From contig NZ_BAABJJ010000037.1 of NCBI RefSeq assembly GCF_039543245.1, positions 89,943 to 153,942 of the forward strand: a DNA stretch of 64,000 nucleotides. The letters run 5' to 3'. Below the pieces are notes generated by a model, which saw nothing but the letters and a program-made list of their open reading frames with translations, was not told where the DNA came from and did no database searches. A program made the translations under genes and the position numbers. Source of the DNA: Algibacter_G agarivorans (GTDB lineage Bacteria; Bacteroidota; Bacteroidia; Flavobacteriales; Flavobacteriaceae). The number at the start of each line of letters is the position of its first letter. Position 1 is the stretch's first letter. Below are positions 34,016-42,533 of the stretch, piece after piece.

Positions 34016-35194
34016 ATGATTAGTATAAAAGAAGCTATAACTTCAGTTAAATTAAACGTTAAACCACTTTTAAAAGCAACCACCAAATCGGTCGAGAAAG
34101 CAGGTGGTTATTTCTTATTTGAAGACATATTTTCTCCTATAAACATGCCGCCTTTCAGACAATCTGCCATGGATGGCTATGCTTTGAATTTACATCATAA
34201 CTTAGCATACAAATTAATTGGAGAAGTAAAGGCTGGAGATGGCCATCAACCTGTTTTGAAAAAAGGAGAAGCTGTTAGAATATTTACAGGTGCACCAGTT
34301 CCTGATACCGCTAATGCGATAATGATGCAGGAAAAGGTAAAGTCAGATGGTAACCTTATAAATATAGAACATGAAATATCGTTAGAGCATAACATTCGTC
34401 CTTTTGGCGAACAGGTTAAAGCGGGAGATATTGCCTTAAAAAAAGGCACCAAATTAACTCCTGCTGCTATTGGGTATTTAATCTCATTAGGCATAACAGA
34501 AGTTTCAGTATTTAGCAAACCAAATATTGCCATTATTACCACGGGTAATGAATTGATTGAAGCGGGACAAGAATTATCCTACGGAAAGATTTACGAAAGC
34601 AATTCAAAAATGCTTTTGAGCGCGCTTTACAATTTAAAATTCTATGATGTAACCTTGCACAAAGTTGAAGATGATTACAGTAAAACTGTTAAAAAACTAA
34701 ATGACGTTATAAATGAAAATGATTTAGTTCTCATTACAGGCGGTATTTCTGTTGGCGATTACGATTTTGTTGGAAAAGCACTTAAAGAGCTACAAGTTGA
34801 AGAACAATTTTATAAAGTAAAACAGAAACCCGGAAAACCATTATTCTACGGAAAAAAAGCAGGTACTCAAATTTTTGCTTTACCAGGAAACCCTGCTGCT
34901 GCCCTATCTTGTTTTTATGTTTATGTCTATATCGCATTGCAAAAAATGATGAATCGTGATGCATTAGAATTACCTCGCACTGAAGCAAAATCAACATCAC
35001 ATTATGAAAAAAAAGGTGATAGAGCACAATTTCTAAAAGCTATTTTTAAAAATGGCGAAGTTGAAATTTTAGAAGGACAAAATTCCTCTATGTTACAAAC
35101 TTTTGCACTTTCTAATGCTTTGGTTTATGCTCCTGAAACGGTTTCAAAAATTAAAATAGGAGATATAACTGAAGTTATTCTATTACCTGTTTAA
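34016..35194 (+). CDS. moeA: Molybdopterin molybdenumtransferase MoeA
   Basis: MoeA inserts molybdate into adenylated molybdopterin. The 392-residue length is usual. Conserved blocks are MPPFRQSAMDGYAL near residue 42, VRIFTGAPVP near 99, the MoCF-type domain with ITTGNEL and TGGISVGDYDFV, and KPGKPLFYG followed by LPGNPAAAL. The C-terminal MoeA domain IV is complete. It is the first gene of the cofactor cluster, directly after a ModE-like operator. Confidence 0.96.
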   Translation: MISIKEAITSVKLNVKPLLKATTKSVEKAGGYFLFEDIFSPINMPPFRQSAMDGYALNLHHNLAYKLIGEVKAGDGHQPVLKKGEAVRIFTGAPVPDTANAIMMQEKVKSDGNLINIEHEISLEHNIRPFGEQVKAGDIALKKGTKLTPAAIGYLISLGITEVSVFSKPNIAIITTGNELIEAGQELSYGKIYESNSKMLLSALYNLKFYDVTLHKVEDDYSKTVKKLNDVINENDLVLITGGISVGDYDFVGKALKELQVEEQFYKVKQKPGKPLFYGKKAGTQIFALPGNPAAALSCFYVYVYIALQKMMNRDALELPRTEAKSTSHYEKKGDRAQFLKAIFKNGEVEILEGQNSSMLQTFALSNALVYAPETVSKIKIGDITEVILLPV

Positions 35195-35203
35195 AAAATT
35201 ATT

Positions 35204-35542
35204 ATGGGATACAAAATAAAAAGTCGCATATGGATTGAATCTGAAGACAATGTACTTCTAGGTGAAGGTCGTGTGCATTTATTAAAAGCAATTGAAGAAA
35301 CAGGCTCATTGTCCAAAGCCGCTAAATCACTGAATATATCATATAAAAAAGCGTGGCAATTGTTGGACTCTGTAAATAAGTCAGCTAAAAAGCCTGTAAC
35401 CATAAATAGCATTGGTGGTAAAGGTGGCGGAGGTGCAGAATTAACAGAATATGGTAAATCCTTAGTTGCAGCTTTCGATGAAATCAATAAAAATTGTTGG
35501 GCGTTTTTAGACAAGCAACTGGAGAAGATTGAACGGATATAA
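35204..35542 (+). CDS. modE: ModE-type winged-helix molybdate regulator (DNA-binding domain only)
   Basis: The 112-residue protein equals the N-terminal DNA-binding domain of ModE/LysR-type HTH proteins: LLKAIEETGSLSKAAKSLNISYKKAWQLLD is split across about residues 25-54. The glycine-rich wing GGKGGGGAEL follows. It lacks the C-terminal Mop domains that bind molybdate in E. coli ModE, so how it senses molybdate is unclear. It follows moeA by 9 bp and probably acts at the inverted repeat at 33983-34008. Confidence 0.85.
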   Translation: MGYKIKSRIWIESEDNVLLGEGRVHLLKAIEETGSLSKAAKSLNISYKKAWQLLDSVNKSAKKPVTINSIGGKGGGGAELTEYGKSLVAAFDEINKNCWAFLDKQLEKIERI

Positions 35543-35561
35543 AATAAAAAACAGGGTCTCC

Positions 35562-35627
35562 TCGAGCGCAGTCGAGAGGCTAGATTATCAAACTATAAAT
35601 AATTAGTTAGGTCTCGACTGCGCTCGA
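35562..35627. repeat. Perfect 16-bp inverted repeat
   Basis: TCGAGCGCAGTCGAGA and its exact complement are separated by 34 nt in the gap between the modE-type gene and the TSUP gene. The GAGCGCAGTCGA core recurs at 61421-61477. It is a dispersed intergenic palindrome rather than a terminator, since no T-run follows. Confidence 0.7.
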
Positions 35628-35685
35628 CCAGACATATAAACAACTTTAAATACTTAAGCGCACTTTAGACACTTATAACTTTTTT

Positions 35686-36426
35686 ATGTTACAAAACGAA
35701 AACATATACCTCTTTTTATTAATCTTACCGATAGTCTCGTTTCTGTATTCTAGCGTGGGACATGGTGGTGCCAGTGGTTATTTAGCGTTAATGGCGCTCT
35801 TTTCCTTTGCTCCAGAAAGCATGAAACCCACTGCCCTATTGCTTAATATATTTGTTGCTGGTATTTCGTTTTTCTATTATTACAAAGCAGGATTTTTTAA
35901 TAAAAATTTGTTTTTAGTGTTCGCAATAGCCTCGGTTCCTTTAGCATATATTGGCGGCACCATAGAAGTGGATGCGTCTATTTATAAAAAGATTTTGGCC
36001 GTTTTGCTCATTTTTGCCATTTTGAAAATGCTAAATGTTTTTGGTAAAGAAAATGACAATATCAAACAAATTAAACTTTATCAAGGGCTAATCGTTGGAG
36101 GCGTTATCGGATTCTTTTCAGGACTAATTGGCATAGGAGGCGGTATTATTCTAACACCTGTCATTCTTTTACTCCATTGGGGCAAAATGAAAGAGGCCGC
36201 AGCAGTTTCGGCACTTTTTATTTGGGTAAATTCCGCAGCTGGTTTAGTAGGTCAATTAAGCAGTGGAGTAACCATTGAAAAAGAATCATTTTTATTGGTA
36301 GCCATTGCCTTAGTTGGAGGAGTTTTAGGGGGGTATTACGGAAGTAAAAAAATAAACAATCAACGTTTACGATATATGTTAGCCTTTGTATTAATCATAG
36401 CCTGTGCTAAACTCATGTTCACCTAA
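35686..36426 (+). CDS. TSUP (TauE/SafE) family sulfite exporter-like permease
   Basis: The 246-residue membrane protein has eight predicted helices and the two family repeats: SSVGHGGASGYLAL near residue 20 and SGLIGIGGGIILTPVILLL near 145. TSUP proteins export sulfite or organosulfonates or take up sulfur anions. It sits inside the molybdenum cofactor cluster; its stop codon directly abuts the mobA start. Links to the sulfur locus 2 kb upstream suggest a role in sulfite handling, by inference. Confidence 0.9.
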   Translation: MLQNENIYLFLLILPIVSFLYSSVGHGGASGYLALMALFSFAPESMKPTALLLNIFVAGISFFYYYKAGFFNKNLFLVFAIASVPLAYIGGTIEVDASIYKKILAVLLIFAILKMLNVFGKENDNIKQIKLYQGLIVGGVIGFFSGLIGIGGGIILTPVILLLHWGKMKEAAAVSALFIWVNSAAGLVGQLSSGVTIEKESFLLVAIALVGGVLGGYYGSKKINNQRLRYMLAFVLIIACAKLMFT

Positions 36427-37011
36427 ATGACAAATAAAAAAGACATAACAGGCATTGTTTTGGCGGGAGGCAAAAGCTCGCGTATGGGCACTGATAAAGG
36501 TTTTCTGCTTTTAAACGAAAAACCTTTTATGCAATATAGTATCGATGCATTAAAACCTTTAGTATCTGAAATAATTATTGTTTCAGATAATCCTAAGTAT
36601 GACGTATTCGGATTAAAACGTGTAAATGACCTAACAAAAAATGCCGGTCCAGTGGCAGGAATTTGCTCTGGATTAGAAGCATCAAAAACCGAGTATAACT
36701 TTATTTTGAGTTGCGATATTCCTTTGATTAATTCTGAAATCCTTCAAAAACTAATCGATAATATGGATGCTACGTCTCAAATCATTCAAATTGAAAGCCA
36801 TGGTAAAAGCATGCCATTAATAGCCATATATAAGAAAGATGTAATAAACACTTTTAATGCTTTTTTGAAAAACGATGAAAGACGTTTACGGGTTGCTATT
36901 AAGAGTTGTATATCAAAAAGCATCAAATTAGAAAAAGAACAGGAGTTTTCAACAATGAACGTGAATACTCAAAACGAATTAAAAGCCATTGAAAATGCAT
37001 ATAAACATTAA
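36427..37011 (+). CDS. mobA: Molybdenum cofactor guanylyltransferase MobA
   Basis: MobA attaches GMP to molybdopterin to form the MGD cofactor needed by NapA-type enzymes. The nucleotide-binding loop VLAGGKSSRMGTDKG is at about 10-24 and the metal-binding SCDIPL near residue 97. The length (194) is normal. It starts immediately after the TSUP stop and its end overlaps moaD. Confidence 0.94.
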   Translation: MTNKKDITGIVLAGGKSSRMGTDKGFLLLNEKPFMQYSIDALKPLVSEIIIVSDNPKYDVFGLKRVNDLTKNAGPVAGICSGLEASKTEYNFILSCDIPLINSEILQKLIDNMDATSQIIQIESHGKSMPLIAIYKKDVINTFNAFLKNDERRLRVAIKSCISKSIKLEKEQEFSTMNVNTQNELKAIENAYKH

Positions 37012-37228
37012 ATATTTTGGTCAAATATCCGAAGTCACTCAGACAGATGAAGAATCTTTAGAATTTTCAGGTAGCTTAGTTTCTGAATTATTAGAAACAC
37101 TTAATGAGAAATATGATAAGCTTAAAAACAAAGATTTTCAAGTTGCACAAAATCAAGAATTAGTATCAACCGAAACTAAATTAACAGGTGGTGATATTGC
37201 TTTATTACCTCCTTTTGCTGGTGGTTAA
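36995..37228 (+). CDS. moaD: Molybdopterin synthase sulfur carrier subunit MoaD
   Basis: The 77-residue ubiquitin-like protein ends in the essential Gly-Gly (PPFAGG), which is activated by MoeB and thiocarboxylated. The ATG at 36995 gives the typical opening MHINIKYFGQI; a TTG two codons upstream is less likely. It overlaps the end of mobA by 17 bp. Confidence 0.93.
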   Translation: MHINIKYFGQISEVTQTDEESLEFSGSLVSELLETLNEKYDKLKNKDFQVAQNQELVSTETKLTGGDIALLPPFAGG

Positions 37229-37240
37229 ACACATGAACTT

Positions 37241-37330
37241 TGTCATTTCGACCTTAAGGGAGAAATCACATAATATTAGAAATAATTTACTTTATGAGAT
37301 ACCTCAATCGTACCTCATTTCGATATGGCA
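37241..37330. repeat. Dispersed inverted repeat of the TGTCATTTCGA type
   Basis: TGTCATTTCGACC at the left and CATTTCGATATGGCA at the right form imperfect arms around GGGAGAAATC and GTACCTC blocks. It lies between moaD and moeB and does not encode a protein. A degenerate copy of an intergenic repeat is the simplest reading. Confidence 0.55.
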
Positions 37331-37419
37331 AATTAGAACGTTTTATAATTTCGAATAAAAACACAGATGATAGCAAAAGGTTCATTACAAAGTTACTTAG
37401 AGCGTTATAAAAATATAGA

Positions 37420-38535
37420 ATGACAAACAGATACAACAGACATATCATATTATCAGAAATCGGGCAAGTTGGGCAAGACAAGATTTCTAACACCAAAGTA
37501 TTAGTTATTGGTGCTGGTGGTTTAGGCTGTCCTATTTTACAATATCTTACTGCTGCGGGTGTTGGCACTATTGGTATTATCGATTTTGATGTGGTTGAAT
37601 TATCCAATTTACAGCGTCAAGTTCTGTTTGGAACGTCAACTTTAGGCAAAAACAAAGCTATTGCTGCCAAAGAGCGTTTAGAAGATTTAAATAGTGCCAT
37701 TTCAATCATCGCTTACGGGAAAAAACTAACACATCAAAACGCCATCAACCTATTTAATCAATATGATATCATAGTTGATGGTTCCGATAATTTTGAAACA
37801 CGCTATTTAGTAAACGATGCAAGTATCATAACAAACAAACCTTTGGTATTTGGTGCTATCTATAAATTTGAAGGACAGGTTTCTGTGTTTAATTATAACA
37901 ACAGTCCGAGCTACCGTTGTTTGTTCCCTAATCCACCAGAAAAGGATAGCGTTCCAAATTGTTCAGAAATTGGTGTTTTGGGTGTGCTTCCTGGAATTAT
38001 TGGAAGTATGCAAGCCAATGAAGTTTTGAAAATTATTTTAGGCGTCGGCAATGTACTTTCAGGAAAACTGCTCTGCTATAATGCTTTAACTTCTAATATG
38101 TCAACATTAAAAATTAATAGAAATGAACTGATTGTTCAATCCGTTTTAAAGGACAAAGAAAACTTCCATAAAAAAGAGATGGATTTTAATTGTGAAGTTC
38201 AAGTGAATTCTGTTTCAATTGAAACTTTTTTATCCGAAGAAAACATCCAATTTATTGATGTTAGAGAAGCACATGAACAGCCAAAAATTGAAAATTCATC
38301 AATTACCTATATTCCTTTAAGTGAATTAGAAAATAATTTAGACAGAATAGATAAAACGAAAAAGAAAGCTATTTTTTGCCAATCAGGAATACGAAGTAAA
38401 CGTGCTGTAGAAATATTACAGAAACTAGATATTCAAAACTGTTTCAGTATTACCGAAGGGACTTTAGAAATAATAAAACATATAAATAACCGTCATTGCG
38501 ATGGAGGAACGACAGAAGTAATCTGTTCAAAATAA
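37420..38535 (+). CDS. moeB: MoaD-activating enzyme MoeB with C-terminal rhodanese domain
   Basis: The 371-residue protein joins a ThiF/MoeB adenylyltransferase (about 1-245; nucleotide loop VIGAGGLGCP at about 29-38, DGSDNFETRY later) to a rhodanese domain (about 265-350). The rhodanese has an active-site cysteine in FCQSGIRSKRA. The fusion would both adenylate the MoaD tail and supply sulfur. The paired Zn-binding cysteines of E. coli MoeB are incomplete. The last 14 codons (38491-38532) and the stop lie within a dispersed REP-like element, so the native C-terminus was probably replaced by repeat sequence. Confidence 0.92.
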   Translation: MTNRYNRHIILSEIGQVGQDKISNTKVLVIGAGGLGCPILQYLTAAGVGTIGIIDFDVVELSNLQRQVLFGTSTLGKNKAIAAKERLEDLNSAISIIAYGKKLTHQNAINLFNQYDIIVDGSDNFETRYLVNDASIITNKPLVFGAIYKFEGQVSVFNYNNSPSYRCLFPNPPEKDSVPNCSEIGVLGVLPGIIGSMQANEVLKIILGVGNVLSGKLLCYNALTSNMSTLKINRNELIVQSVLKDKENFHKKEMDFNCEVQVNSVSIETFLSEENIQFIDVREAHEQPKIENSSITYIPLSELENNLDRIDKTKKKAIFCQSGIRSKRAVEILQKLDIQNCFSITEGTLEIIKHINNRHCDGGTTEVICSK

Positions 38536-38563
38536 AAAGATTGCTTCGTACCTCGCAATGACA
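38491..38563. repeat. REP-like inverted repeat covering the moeB 3' end
   Basis: CGTCATTGCGATGG ... AAGTAATCT and AGATTGCTTCGTACCTCGCAATGA are inverted copies around the moeB stop codon. A related copy is at 13416-13449. The left arm is read as the final 14 codons of moeB. Confidence 0.72.
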
Positions 38564-38576
38564 TATAAATGTACAC

Positions 38577-39020
38577 ATGAAAGATAAAAAACCAAAAAGT
38601 GTTTTCAAAGAAGGTGCCATAACCTCAGAATTTATAGGGAATTCCATTTATAAACATCAAACAAAAACAAGTATTGGTGCGCATAACATTTTCTTAGGTC
38701 AGGTAAGAGCTGATGAAATCGATGGCAAAACAGTTTCAGCTATTGAATATACCGCTTATGAAGATATGGCAAACCAAAAATTTCATGAGATTCGTGAATC
38801 CGCTTTTGAAAAATTCGATTTAACCTGTATGCACATCTACCACAGCTTAGGAACAGTAAAACCTGGAGAAATATGCCTATTTGTATTTGTATCATCACCA
38901 AGACGCAAAGTGGTTTTTAAAGCTTTAGAATATATTGTTGAAGCTATAAAAGCAGATGTTCCTGTATTTGGGAAAGAGATTTTTGAAGATAGTTCTCACC
39001 AGTGGAAAGCAAACTCTTAA
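38577..39020 (+). CDS. moaE: Molybdopterin synthase catalytic subunit MoaE
   Basis: MoaE converts cyclic pyranopterin monophosphate to molybdopterin using MoaD thiocarboxylate. The 147-residue protein shows the typical GAHNIFLGQVR segment near residue 35, IYHSLGTVKPGE near 95, and the basic active-site region SSPRRKVVFKALEYIVEAIK. The C-terminal PVFGKEIFEDSSHQW is conserved. It follows moeB. Confidence 0.94.
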   Translation: MKDKKPKSVFKEGAITSEFIGNSIYKHQTKTSIGAHNIFLGQVRADEIDGKTVSAIEYTAYEDMANQKFHEIRESAFEKFDLTCMHIYHSLGTVKPGEICLFVFVSSPRRKVVFKALEYIVEAIKADVPVFGKEIFEDSSHQWKANS

Positions 39021-39095
39021 AATGTATTTTGTTTAGCTGTTAGTCGTTAAGTCGAAAACACCTAAACAACAAACAACTAAAAAACGAACAATAAA

Positions 39096-40007
39096 ATGGT
39101 CGATATCACACAAAAAGTAACCACATTAAGAACCGCAGTGGCTCAAGCTATTGTAAAGGTTAGTAAACCAGAAACAATTACTGCTATTCAAAACGATACT
39201 GTTCCAAAAGGAAACGTATTTGCTATGAGTAAAGCAGCAGGACTACTAGGGGTAAAACGTACTCCCGATATTTTGCCTGATTGCCACCCCTTACCTATCG
39301 AATTTACTGGTATAGAATATAAAGTTGACGGACTAAACATTACAGTCATTTTTACAGTAAAAACCATTTACAAAACAGGCGTTGAAGTTGAAGCGATGCA
39401 TGGTGCAAGCATAGTGGCTCTAAACATGTACGACATGCTAAAACCTATCGATAAAGGTATTGAGATACATGAAATTAAACTGCTAAACAAAAAAGGTGGA
39501 AAATCAGATTTTAGAGATAAATTCAGAAAAGATTTAAGAGCTGCTGTGGTGGTTTGTAGCGATACTATTTCTGCTGGTCACAAAGAAGACCGAGCAGGAA
39601 AAGCCATTATTAAAAAATTGGAGGAATGTGATGTTAAAATTTCGGAATATGTGATTATTCCAGATGAAGTTGAAGATATTCAACGAAAAGCAAAATCTTA
39701 TCAAGAACAAGGATTTGATATGATTATTTACACGGGTGGCACAGGACTTTCAGGGCGCGATGTAACTCCAGAAGCACTTTTACCAATACTAGATAGACGC
39801 ATTCCAGGCATTGAAGAAGCTATTAGAAACTACGGACAAGACCGTATGCCTTATGCGATGCTTTCTAGAAGTGTTGCAGGAACCATAAACAGTACATTGG
39901 TTTTGGCCTTGCCAGGTTCAACAAACGGCGCCAAAGAATCTATGGATGCCATATTCCCATCTGTATTACATATTTTCAGAATTTTAAAAGGTGCGAGACA
40001 CGATTAA
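39096..40007 (+). CDS. moaCB: MoaC-MoaB fusion protein
   Basis: The 303-residue bifunctional protein has a MoaC-type cyclic pyranopterin monophosphate synthase at about 1-145 (DCHPLPIEF, then VEVEAMHGASIVALNMYDMLK). This is followed by a MoaB/MogA-type molybdopterin adenylyltransferase at about 150-303 (VVCSDTISAG, then YTGGTGLSGRDVTPEAL and LPGSTNGAKE). The fusion couples an early and a late step of the pathway. Its stop overlaps the moaA start by one base (TAATG). Confidence 0.94.
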   Translation: MVDITQKVTTLRTAVAQAIVKVSKPETITAIQNDTVPKGNVFAMSKAAGLLGVKRTPDILPDCHPLPIEFTGIEYKVDGLNITVIFTVKTIYKTGVEVEAMHGASIVALNMYDMLKPIDKGIEIHEIKLLNKKGGKSDFRDKFRKDLRAAVVVCSDTISAGHKEDRAGKAIIKKLEECDVKISEYVIIPDEVEDIQRKAKSYQEQGFDMIIYTGGTGLSGRDVTPEALLPILDRRIPGIEEAIRNYGQDRMPYAMLSRSVAGTINSTLVLALPGSTNGAKESMDAIFPSVLHIFRILKGARHD

Positions 40008-41014
40008 TGAAAAACGATAAAAACATATTACAAGACACACACGGTAGAGACCATACCTATCTTCGTATTTCATTAATTGAGCGTTGTAATTTACGCTGTA
40101 CGTATTGTATGCCTGAGGAAGGCGTGAAATTAACTCCAAAAAGTCATTTAATGACCTATGAAGAAATTTACGAAATCGCTAAAACATTTGTAGATAATGG
40201 TGTTACTAAAATTAGACTGACTGGTGGCGAACCTTTAATTAGAAAAGACATTCCTATTATTTTAGAAAAACTAGCAACACTTCCTGTTGAATTATCTATC
40301 ACTTCTAACGCTGTGATTATTGATAAATTTATTGATGTATTAAAAAAATATAATGTCAATAAAATTAACGTCAGTTTAGATTCTTTGGACGAAGGCAAAT
40401 TTAAACATATCACAAGGCGCCATGAGTTTAAAAAGGTTTATGATAATATATTATTATTAGTTAAAGAAGGCTTCACTGTAAAAGTGAATGCGGTGTTAAT
40501 GAAAGGTTTTAATGATAACGAAATTATCGATTTTATAAACTTCACCAAAAATTCACCAATCTCCGTTCGGTTTATAGAATTTATGCCTTTTGATGGTAAT
40601 AAATGGGATATGAGTAAAATGGTATCGTATGCTGAAGTGATGGATTATGTGAATACCGCTTTCGCGGAAAAGGACATTGAACGCTTAGCAGACGCACCAA
40701 ACGACACCGCTAAAAACTATAAAATAAAAGGCTACAAGGGCAGTTTCGCTATTATTAGCTCAGTAACCAATCCGTTTTGCGATTCTTGTAACAGACTGCG
40801 CTTAACAGCAAACGGTCAACTTAAAAACTGCTTGTTCTCTTCTGGAGAATCGGATTTACTCACGACCCTAAGAGCTGGAAAATCGATTGAACCTGTTATC
40901 CAAAAAGCAGTACAAGCCAAATTAAAAGTCCGTGGCGGTATGGATACTTTAAAGAAATTGCAAGAACCAAAATTGCATAATAACAATAGGAGTATGATTA
41001 CGATTGGGGGGTAA
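40007..41014 (+). CDS. moaA: GTP 3',8-cyclase MoaA
   Basis: Radical SAM enzyme that starts cofactor synthesis from GTP together with MoaC. The N-terminal SAM cluster motif ERCNLRCTYC is at about 27-36, and the second cluster cysteines are in FCDSCNRLRLTANGQLKNC, split over two turns. The C-terminal Gly-Gly is present (ITIGG). The length of 335 residues is normal. Last gene of the plus-strand cofactor cluster. Confidence 0.96.
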   Translation: MKNDKNILQDTHGRDHTYLRISLIERCNLRCTYCMPEEGVKLTPKSHLMTYEEIYEIAKTFVDNGVTKIRLTGGEPLIRKDIPIILEKLATLPVELSITSNAVIIDKFIDVLKKYNVNKINVSLDSLDEGKFKHITRRHEFKKVYDNILLLVKEGFTVKVNAVLMKGFNDNEIIDFINFTKNSPISVRFIEFMPFDGNKWDMSKMVSYAEVMDYVNTAFAEKDIERLADAPNDTAKNYKIKGYKGSFAIISSVTNPFCDSCNRLRLTANGQLKNCLFSSGESDLLTTLRAGKSIEPVIQKAVQAKLKVRGGMDTLKKLQEPKLHNNNRSMITIGG

Positions 41015-41016
41015 TC

Positions 41017-41088
41017 TAGCCCTGATAGAAACGGCATCCTTTTTTGAGGCACGAGAAAAAGGTATAGTGAATAGCAGGTTCCAGCTCC
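41017..41088. repeat. Flavobacterial intergenic element between convergent genes
   Basis: TAGCCCTGATAGAAACGGC, then ATCCTTTTTTGAGG, then AAAAAGGTATAGTGAATAGC and a final AGCTCC. ATCCTTTTT and AAAAAGGTAT can pair. From memory, this block order occurs after many Bacteroidetes genes. It lies between convergent moaA and the rubredoxin-tailed gene, so it may act as a terminator for both. Confidence 0.6.
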
Positions 41089-41096
41089 AAAAAAAA

Positions 41097-42533
41097 TTAA
41101 TTATGCTTTACCAAAACCTTTTTTTCAAAACTACTTTTTGGTGCTTCGCAAAGTGAGCATTCATAATCTGATGGTAAACTTTCAAAAGATGTATTTGGAG
41201 GTATATTTTGCGTAACATCGCCATAAACTTCGTTATAAACGGTCATACATTCTGAACACTGATACACGTCTTCTTCGGTAGTTTCCATATTAGAAACCTG
41301 AACGTCTTCCTCTTCTTTTTCTGTTCCTAATTGTTCAAAATACAACTGACTTAATTCCATTAACAAACCTGGAAGCTCAACCTTATCTACATCTTGAACA
41401 TGCATGAAATATTGGCGTGTATTTGGGTCGAAATTCTTGGCGTACAACAAGTTATAAGTGTCCCTTATTTTGAAATCGCTTATAGACTCTGGTTGCCTGT
41501 TTTTTTCAACAACTATAGATGTAAAGTTGTATGTGTCGCTATCATAACTTTTAATTCCAAACGTTAAACCATATGTACTAATATCATTTTGGTCGAAATT
41601 GGTAACCAAGTACTTTTTTAAGCTTAGGGCTTCTTTATCATTTACGGGCAAATGCCAATTCATTTCCAACATGGAGTGACGCACATTAATACCAAATTTC
41701 CCCAAAAACTTTTCCCATTTTAATTTTGAATGTAACGGGATACCTTTTACAATAAAAGATTTCCATGGCGTAATGGATATTTTACCAATTTTATTTTCTG
41801 AACACAAATCGCACATGGCTTTTAAAAATGGAATATCATATCTATTATTCCGCCAATATAAACCTAACCAATAGCGGTCTGTACCTATTCTGTTCATCCC
41901 TTCGTAATACGGAAAGGGATAAAAAGGCACTTCTAAAGATTTGTCTACCGTTCTGTTATTTGTATCAACAGCATCACTCACTAAATCAAAAACCGTTTCG
42001 ATAGTTTCTGGTTCTTCAATTAAAATATTTTCAATAGCCAATTCTATCTTACCCATATCCCAACTATAGATAAGTGCGGGATACATTTTTGTTTTTTTCC
42101 AACCTGGTAGTCTCAAATATAAATACCAGTAATCCTCATGTTTTGATGCAATAAAATTAACGTTTCCTGTAAATAAAGGCACTAAACGCTGTTTGGGGTC
42201 TATAACATTTATGCGAAGTTTTGGATTGTGCTTAAACTGTTCTAAAACATATAAGTATCGGTCGCTGGTAAGCCATGAGGTGCTTGGTAAAATTTCGGCA
42301 GAAACATAGGATGATGCTATATTTTCTACACCATCACGTTTAGGTTTTACAAACTGAATTTTATCAAACTGACTAAATTTGGTTTCATCAATTTCTTCAG
42401 GAAAAATAATATCTTGACGAGAGCCAAACGATATGGCATCCAACCCCAAACCCTCAGCAGCTTCACAAATGTATTTTAATTCTCCGGGTGATAACACACC
42501 ACCGTTAATCATTAATCTATATGGCTCTATCAT
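41097..42533 (-). CDS. Nitrite/sulfite reductase-like protein with C-terminal rubredoxin
   Basis: The 478-residue protein begins with sulfite/nitrite-reductase ferredoxin-like half-domain sequence (LMINGGVLSPGEL ... ISFGSRQDI). It carries a second similar segment around 200-320 and ends in a rubredoxin domain with CSEC near 430 and CSLC near 465. The paired cysteine motifs that hold the siroheme and 4Fe-4S centre in NirB are absent, so it should not reduce nitrite itself. Its start overlaps the end of the fused nitrate reductase gene (TAATG). It is probably an electron-transfer partner for that enzyme. Confidence 0.8.
   Translation of the reverse strand: MIEPYRLMINGGVLSPGELKYICEAAEGLGLDAISFGSRQDIIFPEEIDETKFSQFDKIQFVKPKRDGVENIASSYVSAEILPSTSWLTSDRYLYVLEQFKHNPKLRINVIDPKQRLVPLFTGNVNFIASKHEDYWYLYLRLPGWKKTKMYPALIYSWDMGKIELAIENILIEEPETIETVFDLVSDAVDTNNRTVDKSLEVPFYPFPYYEGMNRIGTDRYWLGLYWRNNRYDIPFLKAMCDLCSENKIGKISITPWKSFIVKGIPLHSKLKWEKFLGKFGINVRHSMLEMNWHLPVNDKEALSLKKYLVTNFDQNDISTYGLTFGIKSYDSDTYNFTSIVVEKNRQPESISDFKIRDTYNLLYAKNFDPNTRQYFMHVQDVDKVELPGLLMELSQLYFEQLGTEKEEEDVQVSNMETTEEDVYQCSECMTVYNEVYGDVTQNIPPNTSFESLPSDYECSLCEAPKSSFEKKVLVKHN

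Noticed and set aside
35557..35630. The 16-bp inverted repeat as a CRISPR or integration site
   Set aside because: Only two arms with a single spacer are present and the core recurs elsewhere as an intergenic palindrome.
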